Source: Mactra quadrangularis
Lineage: Eukaryota > Mollusca > Bivalvia > Venerida > Mactridae
Reading direction: 5' to 3'
DNA: 64,000 nucleotides
Assembly (NCBI GenBank): GCA_025267735.1
Contig: CM046296.1
Location: 23,896,464 to 23,960,463, forward strand
Both the position numbers and the translations under genes were made by a program. The number at the start of each line of letters is the position of its first letter. Positions within the stretch are counted from its first letter, which is position 1. This document shows positions 1 through 13,096 of the stretch, in pieces. The notes below the pieces were generated by a model. That model was given only the letters and a program-made list of their open reading frames with translations, had not been told where the DNA came from and did not search any database.

Positions 1-911
1 GTATGGACAAGCACTTAGAAAGCATTTTCAGATTGGGGGGGGGCTAATTTGTTGAAATTTATTTTAAGAAAAAGAAAAAGTTTCCTAATGTTGCAGTACT
101 TATGTTCAAGTTTACACTGCATTTGAGCATCTTGTTCCATAAAAAAGTGTTTGCAACATTGATTTTGCTGAAAAAGCACACATGTATCTATCAATTTAGT
201 GTGACAGATTAAATAAAGATCCTTAATCACTATTACTGCTGAAAATATTGGGGGGGGGGAAGCCCCCCCCCCTGTTCCTACGGGCCTGTTGGAAGCAGGA
301 AAGTAGTGTTTTGATAATGACAATTTTAGTGCAAATTGACATACAACTACAAATAATGGTGTTTCATGTAGTAAATATCTACCACGTATGTCATGGTATA
401 GACACTTTTCATGCATTTTTTGTGACTTTTATTGTATATTTCTTGCAATCTATAGGTCAGTTTGTCCTAAAATATTTAGACTTAATTTTTTGACACATTA
501 ACAGACACTAAATGATATTTTGAATATATTGAAAAATCTTAACCAAATCTGTGAACTTGTACCTTTAATGTGAAGTTGCAAGAACTTGTTTGACAACAAT
601 GCTTAATAAACAAATACGTATACTCATACTATGAATGACCAATTTACTAAGTGTACCTGAGCACTGACTGGGCACAATAGAAAGACTAACCCATTGAGCT
701 AGTTTTTCAACTAATTATCAAATGCATTTTCCGAAATTACGTAACATGTAACATAAGTCTACACTCTATCTAAGCTAGAATACAACTTTTTCTGATCTCA
801 CTCTCCTGCAGGTTACCAGGCTGTAACATGATCATGTGTTGATCAGGCATGCCACCATTGGTCCATATAGCCAGCTATCAAGGATACTGTCATATCACTG
901 ATCATACTTTA
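1..911. other. No gene seen; short G/C homopolymer repeat fragment
   Basis: AT-rich sequence without a supportable gene. A G-run followed by a C-run at about 249-272 resembles the homopolymers inside the inverted-repeat element at 10117-10397, so this may be a fragment of the same kind of repeat. Confidence 0.4.
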
Positions 912-1206
912 TTTATTTATTTATTTTGTTGGGTTTAACGCCGTAGCAACACATTGTATAGGTTATATAACAGCTTCCAGTGCACCTAACCTAGCTTTTC
1001 TGGACCCCTGTCTATAACCAGTAATCACATACTCTTCCACAAAGCAGAAATCTTCTCCATATACCTTAATAATGGAGGAAAATTGACATTATTGTCAAAT
1101 TTTCATTGAAGGGTATAACTTCCCAGGGTGGGACTCGAAACTTTACCTCCTTCGGGACACTAGATTCCAAATCCAGACACGTTACCAACTGTGCTACTGA
1201 CCCAGG
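912..1206 (-). repeat. tRNA-derived SINE, family B
   Basis: Read on the minus strand, the 5' end is tRNA-like (a degenerate B box in the GTTTCGAGTCCCACCC context) and the 3' end is AACGGCGTTAAACCCAAC followed by a TTTA-type simple tail, seen on the plus strand at 912-945. Related copies lie at 29399-29682, 30372-30553 and 37755-37995. No protein is encoded; the minus frame across it is fortuitous. Confidence 0.75.
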
Positions 1207-4200
1207 TTCATTGATCATACAGGAGTCTGTATTGTTACAACAGTATAATAAATATGGTGCTGGTTGATGTTGAAAATAGAAGGCATAAGTCAATTCTAGC
1301 GTAAGATAAAGAAAAAAGCTAATTACTAACATCTTTGCAAGCATAAAACTTATTCACAAAATGTCCCATGTATAGTTTTTATCAATTCTATGAGAGAGAA
1401 ATTAAGTCAGACACAATATTTGAACACCACATCAGTTTAAATATATGTTTATTCATATCTCCATTTTTTATATTTATGTATATATTTATGTATTATGTTC
1501 CATATTGCTATAATAAAACTTGTAATTAGAAATAAATAAGTTTTTATACTATATGATATTTTATGCTTTGTCCAATTAATCTGCAATGGTTTATCAGTGT
1601 TTTGAATAAAACTAGGCTGGCTCAGTTTAGTTCATAATAGCCAAAGTAAATGTGTATTTGCCTAAACTATGGATTGTTAACTTTGTCATGTTTCCTGCAA
1701 TCTGATTAAATCCCGATCTAAAATTTTCCGCTCATCTACTCGCTAATTTAGCCGTTTCCAAACAAGAGTCAGGTTCATAACATAATATTCATGATGAAAT
1801 TGTTATGATTAGTATCGTGTTTACATCGTCTACGTCACACAATTTGAAATGAGCTGTCCAATTGCAGACTGTGAAAAATACTGCTATTAATTTAGCTTGC
1901 AAACCCTGGTCTTAAAATAGAAATTAAGAAATCAAAATGTTATTAACAGTGTTTCGTCTAGATGAAAGCTACACATTGGTTGGTCGACATAAAGGTCATC
2001 TCGATGTGACCTTCCATTGATATCTTAGCGATCCTGTACGGCAATGCTCTACAGGAACAGGATATCTGTTTACGGAGATTGTGTTTCCTGATGCAGCACT
2101 GTCAAAAATGTTTCATCTACAGACATAACCAAGACGTCTTATGATGATGCCAACACCAAGACACACTGAGTAGGATAGCCCAACTATTTTCAGAATAGTC
2201 GAGCTAAAATTGACAGCATTATAAAATAAATAATCAACAATTCAAAAAATAGATTTGAAATCTTTATTAAATGCAGTTAGAATGAAAATAGAATTAAGTT
2301 CCGATAAAATAGAAAAATGTTCATTCAATTGTGTATCATATTTTGTATACTTGAGTCATTACTCAGCCTTGCTCAGTCTACGAAACTATTGGATGTTTGG
2401 TTGCCCAAGACGGCTACTTTTTAGTTCAGGCAAACAAAAAAACCAAAAATATTTCATTTGAATAGCGCAATTTAGTTACATTTTTGTACATAAGTTATGA
2501 TAAAGAAGGATCATAATTCGATTTTATTGGAACAATACTAATACAATATGAAAACAATACAATAATAAAACATATAAATGAAGCATGAAATATACTATTC
2601 TTAATAAATTAATAATACACTAATTTCTCCTTAAACATTGATTTTTTATGTACATGTAACTGCATCAAATACTTACAAATAAACGAGTCAGCATTAACAG
2701 TTTAATATTACTATGTTTCAACACATGTAGTATGCTGAGTATTGTTTAGCAAATGAAAATATATGACTTCAGTTTTTAAACTGTTACATTTGTTATCAGC
2801 AATGCATATTCCTAATCTGGAGCCAAAGAGTCTTTATTCCTGTCCTGAAATGTTCAAACATATTTAAAAAGTCAAAAGTTAAAATCAAGTAGAATACATT
2901 TGTATTGTTTGAAGATGTAACAATATTAAAATATGGTAACTTATTGTCTGCCCCTATCTTGATTTGACTTCCCTTTAAAGACACAACTTATTAATCAGGG
3001 ACATCAAAGGAAAATTGTAGTACAGTGGTTACATCATAATAGTGGTTAAAATTTCAAGTATTACATGTTTCATGACTTTTCGTGTTTGCTAGCAAGTGAA
3101 ATAAATTGAGGCCCACACACAGGTATATTGATAATGTAACTAGTACTGTATTTATGAATATCTCTGACAAAATTGAGTAAGTAAATTGTTTTAGCGGCGT
3201 CTAGTTTCTAACTGTTTATCATTCAGACAATATTTCCACCATTTAAAAATTATGGATAAACAGGAAAACAGAACAGTTAAGTCTGGCTTTTCAAAGAGAA
3301 TGAGAGCTTATTACTGTCACTCAGGTGTCAGCATCAGATGTCTCGATTTTGTGTCAACAGACTTTAATCACTTCAGTTGTACCTAAGATTTTAACTTAAA
3401 CTCAAAACAACAAAAATGTAGTCCATTAGGGGCATGTAAGTTTTTTGCTGTTCGGTACAAAGATTCATTTATGTAATTGCTACATTTGAACAAGGTTCAT
3501 GCACTCATTGCAGGGCCTCAATGATTGTATCCATCCACCGTGACATACTGAAATTCTACCGTTATATCTAGCCATGAAAAAGCATGCAATGCATGTGTCA
3601 AAAATTAAGATAAGTTGTGTCTTTAAGAATAGATTGACTAAATTAAATATGACACTAAAAGAATGTCATAGCAATTGACTATCAGTTAAATTAGGAAAAT
3701 AATCCAAGTAAGGATGGAACAAAACAATGCCTATAATTCTTAAATTTGAGTTGTTTTGAACACCAACTGTTATGATGGATTGCAAATCAAATGATATTTT
3801 GTTAGTAATATTCATAGGGCAAAAAATCATTTCATAGAATTTTAAATTTTTGATTTCAAACCTGGGCAGCATATTATCAATTATCACACTATCATATTAC
3901 AATACAATGTGAAAGTTTTAACATTTAAAACATGTTGTAGGACTGTTTACTATAGGAGCCTCAGGTTTGTCATTCTCGTACCCCAAGGTTATCAAGATTC
4001 GCAGCTAGTATCAAGAATCTTACTAGGCTCTGGGAACGAGAATGCAGGTTTGTTAAGTTTACATACAATGCAGTAACATACGTAATTACAGATCTTTAAA
4101 TTTTATCATTCAAAACAAGATAAAAAAACATCGAAAATAATATTTACAACAAAATGAATTAATTTTCACATCAAATACATTTAACATTGTATTTAGGACA

Positions 4201-6230
4201 TGAAAACAAATGAAACATTAAATAAAAATGACAGTCACACATCAGAGTATAGCAGATCATGAATATTTAAAGAGTGGGCGTGGCAAAGTAGTAACAACAT
4301 AAAAGATGATTTTTTTCAATGGCCACATGCTTTACATATAAGTTTGGTGACTAACTTAAATGTAAAAGAAATAAGAAATGTGAAAATTTTAAAAATCAGC
4401 TGTTATATTAAGGAAATATTTAAAATTAAACAAAATTGAAAATACCAGAGTGGGTTATCATGTGGCCTGTATGGTTCCTAACAGGGCAAAAATGATGACC
4501 AGATCAACACATTTTGATAAAAAAGACAAGTTAAATGACATTTATATGTAACCAATTTTTATCCGACCTAGTGCAGTATAAGCAGCACAAAATTGTCTTT
4601 GTAGCAGTAGTTCTCCCAAACCCACAATGGTTCTAGTTTCCTAGATTACCTTGAGGTTTTGAACAAGTCGTGAGATTGTTGGAAGAACTTCAATGTAATC
4701 TAACCCTCACCATATAGGTCACATGATTCCCCACACAGAATATGTTGTGTAAGAATTTTCATTTTTGCTAATGAATACTAATTAGATAGGATTGTGCATT
4801 TTACATTTTGCTTATGTTATCGAATATTAATTCAAAGGTATAAAAGTTTCTTGTTTCCTTAATAATAAGCAAGGATGTTACAAACATTCCTATGGTGTAT
4901 TCTTATACCATATTTTGTGCAAAGGGAAATAACTATGTTGTTATATATGTTAAATTGTATGTCATGAATTAACTTCCTTTGAACCGAACCTTTAGTGGTA
5001 TTGTGCTCGTCTTTAATTCAAAAATCTAGTTTAATCAGTTTTATTAATAAGACATCACAATACCTAAGCCCAGAATTTCATCTTTGATGTTAAAACATTT
5101 AAGCTTAGAATGTTTTGTCATTAAATACCTCGTTTAACTTTATAAAATTAAAGGTACATTCAGCAAGAACATAAATTATCAAATAATACAATAAATATAT
5201 ATAATTATACTATTAAAGACCAGATAAAAAATTAGTTGCAAAAATACACTTCACACATATATTGTACCTACAATATAATATATTTGTTTAAATAAGTAAG
5301 AACAGTAGTCCGTCAGTTAAGACAGAGTTGTCTTCCCTTTAATGACAGGGTTGTCTCTCAATAAAGACTGAGGTTCTCTGCTCAGTAAAGAGAGAATAAG
5401 GGACCTTAGTCAGTTATTTTCCCTTGTATACTCTTCAAATAGGTAGGTCCAATTAGTTGGATTACTCTGATTTTACCCTTAATTTTCAATGTCAGTTTGC
5501 CCAAAATAATCTTAGATAACTTTTTTGTAAATTATTTAATTTGATTGAAATTCAAGCTTAGTATTTTAAGATAAAGAACAATCTAAATCTCACCACTTTT
5601 GTTAATATCTTTATTAACAAGAATGATATTAGATAAAATATTTTGATATCCTTACATAGGACTTCAATGATAAAATCCGAGGATTCCAACTGTAAGGACC
5701 TACTTACCTATTGGATTGCTCAAGTCCCTAATCGTTGGTCAGGTTAGACAAAGTTGTTAACTTAGGTTTAACAGAGTTATAAGCTCAGTAGGTATTTGAA
5801 CAAGAAGAGTTGTCTGTTCAGTTAAGACTAAAATATCTATCAGGGTAAGAGTTATCTCCCCTCAACTAAACCGACATCATCAGATTAATAATCTAATTAA
5901 TATAATCATTATATAAATCCAAAGTTCTAGACATTATTCCCAATGTATAATAATAATAATAATATCTATTTGGCATAGTGTACACATAGTAAAAACATAC
6001 AAACATAAATATCACAGACATTATGATGTTGTAATTATGTAATGCACACCAACACCAGGGATAACACAAAAAAGGGCAAGCCCTTATTTCCATTGTGGTC
6101 CCTATGTGTTGGTGGCGTGACAAAGAGAGGCATTATTAAAATGGTGAAGACTGTTGCATAAAATTAAAACATAATAAGATTTATCAAAGACATAGCAGAT
6201 AATTGAAACATTGATATAATATGTGTATTA
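1207..6230. other. No gene recognised (AT-rich)
   Basis: Nothing convincing on either strand: no conserved protein motif and no RNA gene. At 2170-2206 there is a short piece ending AGAATAGTCGAGCTAAAA, the 3' terminus of the tandem-cored repeat family seen at 8703-9584. A weak inverted repeat (CATTCTCG ... CGAGAATG) lies at 3974-4044. Confidence 0.45.
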
Positions 6231-6480
6231 AATAATAAGCACCAGATAGATGTAATACTAAATCACAAAATTAATCACAGAAGAAATATCCAAGATCACA
6301 GTTTAGTTTATAAAAATAAAATTAATCACATAAAATAATTAAGTATCACAGTTATGCAGACAATTACAAATCTATTCTCATATAATATTGAGGAATCACA
6401 GTTATGTTAATAATCACAAAATTAATCACAGAAATATCTTAGTATCACAGTCAAGTTGGTAATCATGTGATTTAAATTGG
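6231..6480. repeat. Degenerate short tandem repeat with ATCACAG motif
   Basis: ATCACAG/ATCACAAA blocks recur at irregular intervals of roughly 50-65 bases, for example near 6295, 6349, 6394 and 6443, with AAATTAATCACA between them. It adjoins the 3' side of the reverse transcriptase fossil and might be part of that element's 3' UTR. Confidence 0.4.
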
Positions 6481-6654
6481 ACATAATTTATCTATCACAA
6501 ATAGTCTAGGTATGGCTTAATGGTAAAATACATCTAAGGTGGTCAAGCACAAATATAAATGTCATATAAGAAGGATTTGGTCAGTTATAACTTAAAAATT
6601 ATGTGGACCATGCCAAAATAATAGAGAAAATAAAAAACATACAAATATCTAAGA

Positions 6655-7805
6655 TAAATTATCTAAAAAATACTGTTTCACAGTTTGTTTAAATTTGAAC
6701 AGTTTTTTATTAGTGTGATATCAGATGGTAAAGAGTTCCATAATGAGCAGCTTAAGTAGCAAAAAGATTTTAACCCAAAACTTTTGACTTTTGGTAAGGA
6801 AAAAGCACCTTTTTTACTTAGTCTTGTATTATAGTTGTGAATTGTGTCTTGAGAAGTAAAGTTATAAGACATGTAAGTAGGAGACATACCAAGTTTAATT
6901 TTAAAAACATGACTAAGAATAATTTGATTAACTCTCTGTTTAACTGGTAACCAGTTAAGAAGTCTAAAATGTTCAGCTCCTACATGAGCTCTAAAATCCA
7001 TATTTAATACAAATCTTATCAATTTATTTTGGGTTGTTTGAAACTTATTTTTTAAAGATTGAGTCAATCCATGGTATCATATAGAGCACGAATAATCAAA
7101 ATGACATTGTATTAAAGACATAATCAATAATTTTTTAGTATGCTGAGTAAGATAATCTTTTTTTCTATATAGGAACTTTAGTCTAGCATTAACTTTTTGA
7201 AGAATATTACGAGCCATGATCTCAAAAGATAAAGTTTGATCAAGTATAGCCCCTAGGTATTTAACAGAGGACGTTGGTTGAATATATATTCCATTACATG
7301 AGACATGAAGATTAGGATCAGATTTAAGTTTAAACTTGGATCCAAAAAGTATGGACTCGGTTTTACCAAGATGCAGAGACAACTTATTGTTTATTAACCA
7401 TTCACGTATAAGATTAATATCAAGAGAAAGTCTGTTTTCAATATCATTCTTGTTCTTACCAGATACAAGAATGCCAGAATCGTCTGCATATAAAAGAAGT
7501 TTACTATTGATGACAGCAGACATGTCATTCACATAAATTAAAAATAAAAGAGGACCTAGTATGGATCCCTAAGGGACACCACATGTTATAGGAGCAGTAG
7601 TAGAATGAGTACCAGTCACATCTACTAACTGGTGTCTATCAGAAAGATAAGATTTTAACCATAACAGTATATCGTTTCCTAAACCAGATGCTTTTAGTTT
7701 CATGTGTAAAATTTCATGATCAACAGTGTCAAAAGCTTTTTGTAAATCCAAAAGTATCATACCAACAAGATTACCTTGTATGAACATTGAAAATAACATC
7801 AACAC
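6655..7805 (-). pseudogene. Non-LTR retrotransposon reverse transcriptase fragment (jockey/CR1-like), 5' truncated
   Basis: Minus-strand frames match the second half of a LINE ORF2. The segment at 7805-7572 contains LLDLQKAFDTVDHEIL and WLKSYLSDRHQLV and ends CGVP. The next (7568-7077) contains the catalytic LLLYADDSGIL and VKYLGAILD. The last (7076-6678) contains HFRLLNWLPVKQRVNQI and IHNYNTRLSK. Two in-frame nonsense codons break it: TAG at 7569-7571, where family members carry Q of CGVPQGS, and TGA near 7074, where W is expected. A late frameshift affects the tail near 6690. The N-terminal half, including any endonuclease, is missing. It is an inactive, 5'-truncated copy. Confidence 0.88.
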
Positions 7806-8702
7806 TTTAATATTGCACTATTTTACATAAAACAACTTTGTATTTCTCCATTGTAAACACTCAATTCTACATCTGTACTATAGTCAGTCTTCATTCTATA
7901 TTAACTTTATAACCATTCCAAAGTGCTAAAGTCTGCACAATTCACATAAAACAATTTGTCCTGTAGTACAGTGTACTTTTTACTCAATCAAACCTCTTTC
8001 AAATCATAAATTGTTTACACAAACCATTGTCTACCTAATTTGCTGCTATACATAGCCTTTGTTTCATTAAAAGTAAATATGTTGTCTCAAACGATTCAAT
8101 GTTCATTGTGATGCTTCAACAGTAAACTTATTCCTAAATGTCCTTCACGATATATTACTATCAGATCTTGAAAGCAGCTGCATTTAATGTTCAAAAACAG
8201 CCAAAAATCACATCAACTCCAGCATTTTCATGTCTCCAGTATTGTGATTAATAACCATCTCACATAGAAACAATGTGTAGTCCAAACAATCACCTGTGTC
8301 CAAACATATATTCTGCAGTAATTTGTGTAGTGCATTTAAGTTTATGAACAAAATCAGTCATTGTGCCACTGTGTATACTCAAAAATACATTTCACATTGC
8401 CACAAAATTAGTACAACAAAACATAATTATCGAAGTCCACTAAATTTTAGTACTAAGTCATAAGTTGCGTAGAGCTACATAGTTTATACAAAACTATCAA
8501 AACCACAAGTTGCAAGAAATAACACTATTTGTACACTTGTATGCAGAATCAAAAGCACCATCCTTGATCACTTATACATTTAAATAAGCCTAATAAAATT
8601 AAACACAACATTAAAAAAAACTAAATTTACAAACATCAATAAAGTTTGTTAATGTTCAAACATCAAATTAACAACTTCAAATCTACACATACACAGTAAG
8701 AA
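7806..8702. other. No gene recognised
   Basis: AT-rich sequence lacking coding or RNA signatures. It lies just beyond the truncated end of the reverse transcriptase relic and has no visible homology to it. Confidence 0.4.
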
Positions 8703-9584
8703 TGAAACAAGAGCTGTCAGAGGAGACAGCATGCTCGACTAAGTATTTGTCACATGAGATGTGGTTGATGATATTAAGGAACATACATATTTTAAAGTTT
8801 GAAAATGATAGCTTAACAAATTTAAAGTAAAAAGGTTTATTGAAAGAAAATTTTAAGTTCACCAGAGACAATTTTGAAAAAAAAATGTACTTGGAGTTAT
8901 GAACCTTGTCACATGAGATGTGGTTGATAACAAGGAAAATATATTTAAAGTTTGAAGTCGGTACCTAAAGAAATAAAACAGTTGCAGTAAAAACAAATGT
9001 ATTTTAAAGAAAATTCTAAGATCAAGGGGAGATAATTCTGAAATAAATGTATTAAGAGTTATGATCCTTGTCACATGGGATGTGGTTGATAATAAGGAAC
9101 ATATAGTTAAAGTTTGAAGTCAATACCTAAAGAAACAAAACAGTTGCAGTAAAAAGAAGCATTTTTTAAAAAAAGAAAACTCTAAGTTCAAGGGGGGAAA
9201 TTTCTGAAAAAAATGTATTTGGAGTTAGGAACCTTATCACATGAGATGTGGTTCATAATAAGGAACATATATTTAAAGCTTGAAGTCAATACCTACAGAA
9301 ACAAAACAGTTGCAGTAAAAACAAGATTTTTTTAAAGAAAACTCTAAGTTCAAGGGGGGATAATTCTGAAAAAAAATGGATTTAGAGTTATGAACCTTGT
9401 CACATGAGATGTGGTTGATAACAAGGAACATATATTTAAAGTTTGAAATTGATACCAAGAAATAACAAAGTTATAGTAAAAAATATTTTACTGCACAAAA
9501 ACTTTAAACAGAAATGTGGATGTGGACACTGGCGCTAGGGCGAGTAGGAGAGCTCTCCATTTACTTCGTAAAGTCGAGCTAAAA
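8703..9584 (+). mobile_element. Tandem-cored non-autonomous element, complete copy (family R)
   Basis: Begins AACAAGAGCTGTCAGAGG...GCTCGACTAAG and ends GTCGAGCTAAAAA. Between the ends are about four degenerate copies of a roughly 175-base unit built around CTTGTCACATGAGATGTGG and ACAGTTGCAGTAAAAA. Other pieces lie at 22376-22665, 24836-26815, 26816-27021 and 39290-39586. Nothing is coded. The 3' end can fold into a short hairpin just before CTAA, and the tandem core recalls bivalve pearl or helentron-like non-autonomous elements. That placement is inference. Confidence 0.6.
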
Positions 9585-9724
9585 AGGACATGAGAAAATC
9601 AAAAAAACAAAACAAATCTTTAAACACCATGTTATAGAATGTATTCTGTCAAAGGCAAGTGCATTTTTGCACTACATTTAACATGACTTCATCTATATAA
9701 ATATTAAATAAATATTTATACATG

Positions 9725-10000
9725 ACTCAGGGTTCGACACTAACAGTTTTACCTGGGATCTAGAGGGAATCCCTTGTCAGTTTTTCAGGGATTCCCCATA
9801 ACATAAGGGATTCCTCCAATAATAATCAAAAATTTAGATACAAATTTGCAGAAAATGCAATAAACATTTCATGAGAACTCGTGTAAGAATAGGTCAATTT
9901 ATAGGGATCCTGAAGAAATCCCTAGCTAAGCATCACTGGGATTCCTTCAATGTTTTTAGGATCCTCAGAATCCTGGGCCACTGTTTGTGCCGAACCATGT
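9725..10000. repeat. Low-copy dispersed repeat with GGGATTCC motif
   Basis: Contains recurrent GGGATTCC/GGAATCCC words in both orientations after GGGTTCGACACTAAC. The start resembles 45452-45490 (GGGTTTGACTCCTAACTG). No coding capacity seen. Confidence 0.35.
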
Positions 10001-10116
10001 GACAGTTACATGGTTGGAAGTTTAAAAGCATATATTCACATAAAAATGAGGCCACACATAATGTGGTCCTCAAGACTAGAGTTTCAAATTATGTACAGTA
10101 TCCTCAAAAAGTCTTT

Positions 10117-10397
10117 GGCAGGGGCGGATCCAGGGTTTTATTTCTAGGGGGGGGGGGGTGTCCGAACCACTACCACATTATACACATTTTGCAGAAAAAA
10201 TACAACATATTGATAATAAAAACTACATAACCATTAAATCTATGTTAAGCACCGAGAAAAATTGCTTCATAATAATTAAAAATGACTTACAGGCAAGAAA
10301 TACACTAATGGACATGTACATTTTCAAAATTCTAGGGGGGTACAGACCCCCCCTGACCCCCCCCCCCCCCCCTATCCCCACTTGATCCGCCCATGCT
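10117..10397. mobile_element. Short inverted-repeat element (MITE-like) with G and C homopolymers
   Basis: Ends GCAGGGGCGGATCCAG and, in reverse complement, GCATGGGCGGATCAAG form terminal inverted repeats. Inside each end is a long G-run or C-run (10147-10158 and 10346-10373), also inverted. About 280 bases, no coding. Confidence 0.55.
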
Positions 10398-10830
10398 TGG
10401 AAAAATCATGTATTAATGATAAATCAATTGACATTCACCCATAAAAAAGAAACAAAAGCCAACATTAATTACTTTATCAATATATGGTTCCAGCTTGGAA
10501 GAATAAGCCAAAGTTATAGTACAACATCAAGTGGTATTCATAGTCACTTTTCTAAAAATTTAGTTTGTCCAAAAACTTATAGAGGGCATTGTTATTTACA
10601 TTATACAAAATAACCAGGGCCCGAAAGATATACTTGTAACTGAATACTACAAAGATATAAGCATAAGTTATGGGTTAACCAATATCTCTGCTAATGCTAC
10701 AGAAATACTATATGTATGTATTAAGATTAAACCAGGGAAGGCTCATCTTTATGCCAACCAACCAACCAATCAGAGAACTTTTCTTCCCAAGCCAATCAGA
10801 GAGCAGATACTATAGGTTTATATTGTTGTT

Positions 10831-11128
10831 GGGTTTAACGCCGTCGCAACACATTGTATAGGTCATAGAGCGGTGGTCAGTCAACCTACTCACTCCTCCT
10901 GGAAAGACTTAATCTCTTGATTTAGCTGTTAACCAACTACTAAGCGCATACTTTCGTCAGTGACTGACAACTGTCCTTCATAATTAAGAATCATTGGTAG
11001 GAGGGAGAATGGCCGTAGAAATAATTTCATGACCAAGCTCCACGAAAGTATGCCATGCTAAGGAATCGAACCAATGACCCCTTGATAAGTAGAATTGCGT
11101 GCTACCAACTAAGCTAGCAGGGCGGCTC
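10831..11128 (-). repeat. tRNA-derived SINE, family A
   Basis: Minus-strand copy. The tRNA-like head lies at about 11128-11060 (GCCGCCCTGCTAGCTTAGTTGG with a degenerate B box) and the tail reads AACGCCGTC reversed, near 10831-10860. It is the antisense counterpart of the clearer copy at 16822-17101. Confidence 0.75.
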
Positions 11129-11216
11129 TATAGGTTTATAGTCAACATTCGAGATGACACCTCAGAGTTCATCTTAGAGGGATAAGAATGCTTGCTTACC
11201 AGCATTTTAAATTAAT

Positions 11217-11520
11217 AAACAAGAAATGTAATGTTGAACCCACATTTAAGCCGGATTAAAAAAACTTTAACGAAAAAATTACAACAGGAAAAACTCCATA
11301 ATAAAACCAGGTAGAGTTGTGGTTACTATCTAATTCTGTTCATCACATGGTGTGTTATCATTGTATGAGGTTTCATGAAGATCGGACAATAAATGGCAGA
11401 AATATTTGCTAAATTGAAAACTTTAATGCAATTGTTAACACCCGCATCGACACCCCCCCCCGCCCGTGTTTCGCCAAAATATTAGCTAAATGTTTTAGTT
11501 GAAAAATCCAGCTAATAAAA
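11217..11520. repeat. Dispersed repeat D, copy 1
   Basis: Shares about 300 bases with 13097-13425: ACAAGAAATGTAAT, AGCCGGATT, CCAGGTAGAGTTGTGGTTAC, GTGTTATCATT, GACAATAAATGGCAGAAATA and AATTGTTAAC in the same order. The end is C-rich. No reading frame is conserved between the copies. Confidence 0.6.
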
Positions 11521-11589
11521 AGATAAGTTTGTGTCCAGTATTATTTTTAATATCTGTATACACACGAATGATCAGGAAGGCCAATATGG

Positions 11590-11795
11590 CACCAATTCGC
11601 TCACCTGAGATTAAATAAATGAGTTTCTATAAAATTTGATCTATTGTAATTTTATAATTCGATTTCTAAGTCCAATTATCAAACTTAAGACTAACATAAT
11701 AAGCTTAAGCCCATGACAGACTGCCCTGTTCATCGGACAAGTTACCCATCACAATATCTCACCATGGGCACTTCGTGCTCAGGTGAGCAAATAAT
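11590..11795. repeat. Imperfect inverted repeat around TCACCTGAG / CTCAGGTGA
   Basis: CGCTCACCTGAG (about 11599-11610) and its reverse CTCAGGTGAGC (about 11779-11789) flank some 170 bases of AT-rich DNA. It could be a small foldback element; no target duplication was identified. Confidence 0.35.
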
Positions 11796-12381
11796 GCTTT
11801 TTTGGATTTTTAAATCTGGTCTTATTTGATAAAATTAGGAAGGTAAACACAGGGTAGTTCAATTGATTCACAGCTTCAAGGATCAGCGGTACACGTTTCC
11901 TGAAAATAGATAGAAAAGACATATGGATAATAACATCTATAAACTAGAACGTTCTTTTTTGTAAAATCAAAAAGCAGTGTCTTTCTGAGGATTTATAAAA
12001 AAGGGCTTAATAGCCCCAACAGTTCAAGATGGTTTAGGACAATTAAAATTCATTGAGCTCAGAGAAGATAGATGTTTGGAATTGATTTTTTAATGATCTA
12101 AACATGCGTTTTTAAAATTTCAATCTTAATGAGACATGTTGTAGCAAAGATATGTCTCTACAAGATAACATTAGAACCAACTAAAATAATAATACATAAT
12201 ATCACTGTCTTTGAATTTAGCCAGTGAACCAGTGGATCAAATCCACTGAAATCACCGTAGGTCCAGTGACATTTAGCAAGTAAGTGATCCGATGGTCAAC
12301 CAAAATTTTAAAACCACAATTATCCTAACTGAATAAAAAAGAATTAACTGTTGTTATATTGTTAATTTACATAAGAATATA

Positions 12382-12759
12382 GAGAACCAACCAAAAGTTT
12401 GGAGACAAAAGAAATTTACTACAATTCTTGAATTTTGATTACATGTATTAGTTTTGTAGAAACATTATTTTTAATATATTTAAGTACAGTTTGTTATAAA
12501 ATGAAAACAAATCCCATGAATGCATCACATCTTTAAGATTCAGCATCTGATATTCTAAAGCCTCAGAACCATGTTTAATATTTCAATTATTTTCCGTAAC
12601 TTAACTTTTATGCTATTTTTGTAGTCTTAGTTACAATGATAAGCAAAAGATGAAGCAAAAATAAAAAGCATTTTAAAATCATCAGTTATCAAATTTTAGA
12701 TAAAAGCTATTCTGTAGGCCTACTAAGTGAAAATGTCTCCAAACTTTTGGTAGGTACTG
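12382..12759. mobile_element. mariner-like MITE flanked by TA
   Basis: Left end GAGAACCAACCAAAAGTTTG and right end, reverse complemented, CAGTACCTACCAAAAGTTTG form inverted repeats that continue with GAGACA. Both ends are flanked by TA, the target of Tc1/mariner elements. It is 378 bases and non-coding. A partial relative lies at 29975-30073 in the opposite orientation. Confidence 0.7.
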
Positions 12760-13096
12760 TATTATTCTAAATCATTACAATGGTCAGCATATTTTAATAT
12801 AGCACCAATTTTTCTTTTTGGTCCCATAAACTTTATAATAATAATAATAATTAAGACTTTTTTTAAGAGGCTACACATTTGGATAAATCCAATCTTCCAA
12901 GTGGATACAGTCCGATTAAAAAAATCCATTTTCCTGGACTGATTGTTGAATGCCAAGGTCAGTTTGTGGTGTAGACAGATACTGTACTTACAAAGTATGA
13001 GCTAGTACAATGTTTCCATTTCTTGAAATGAGATGTCCAATCATTAAATTGTTGCTTCCAAACGTCAATGATTTCATGTTGTTCTGCAAAATGGTT

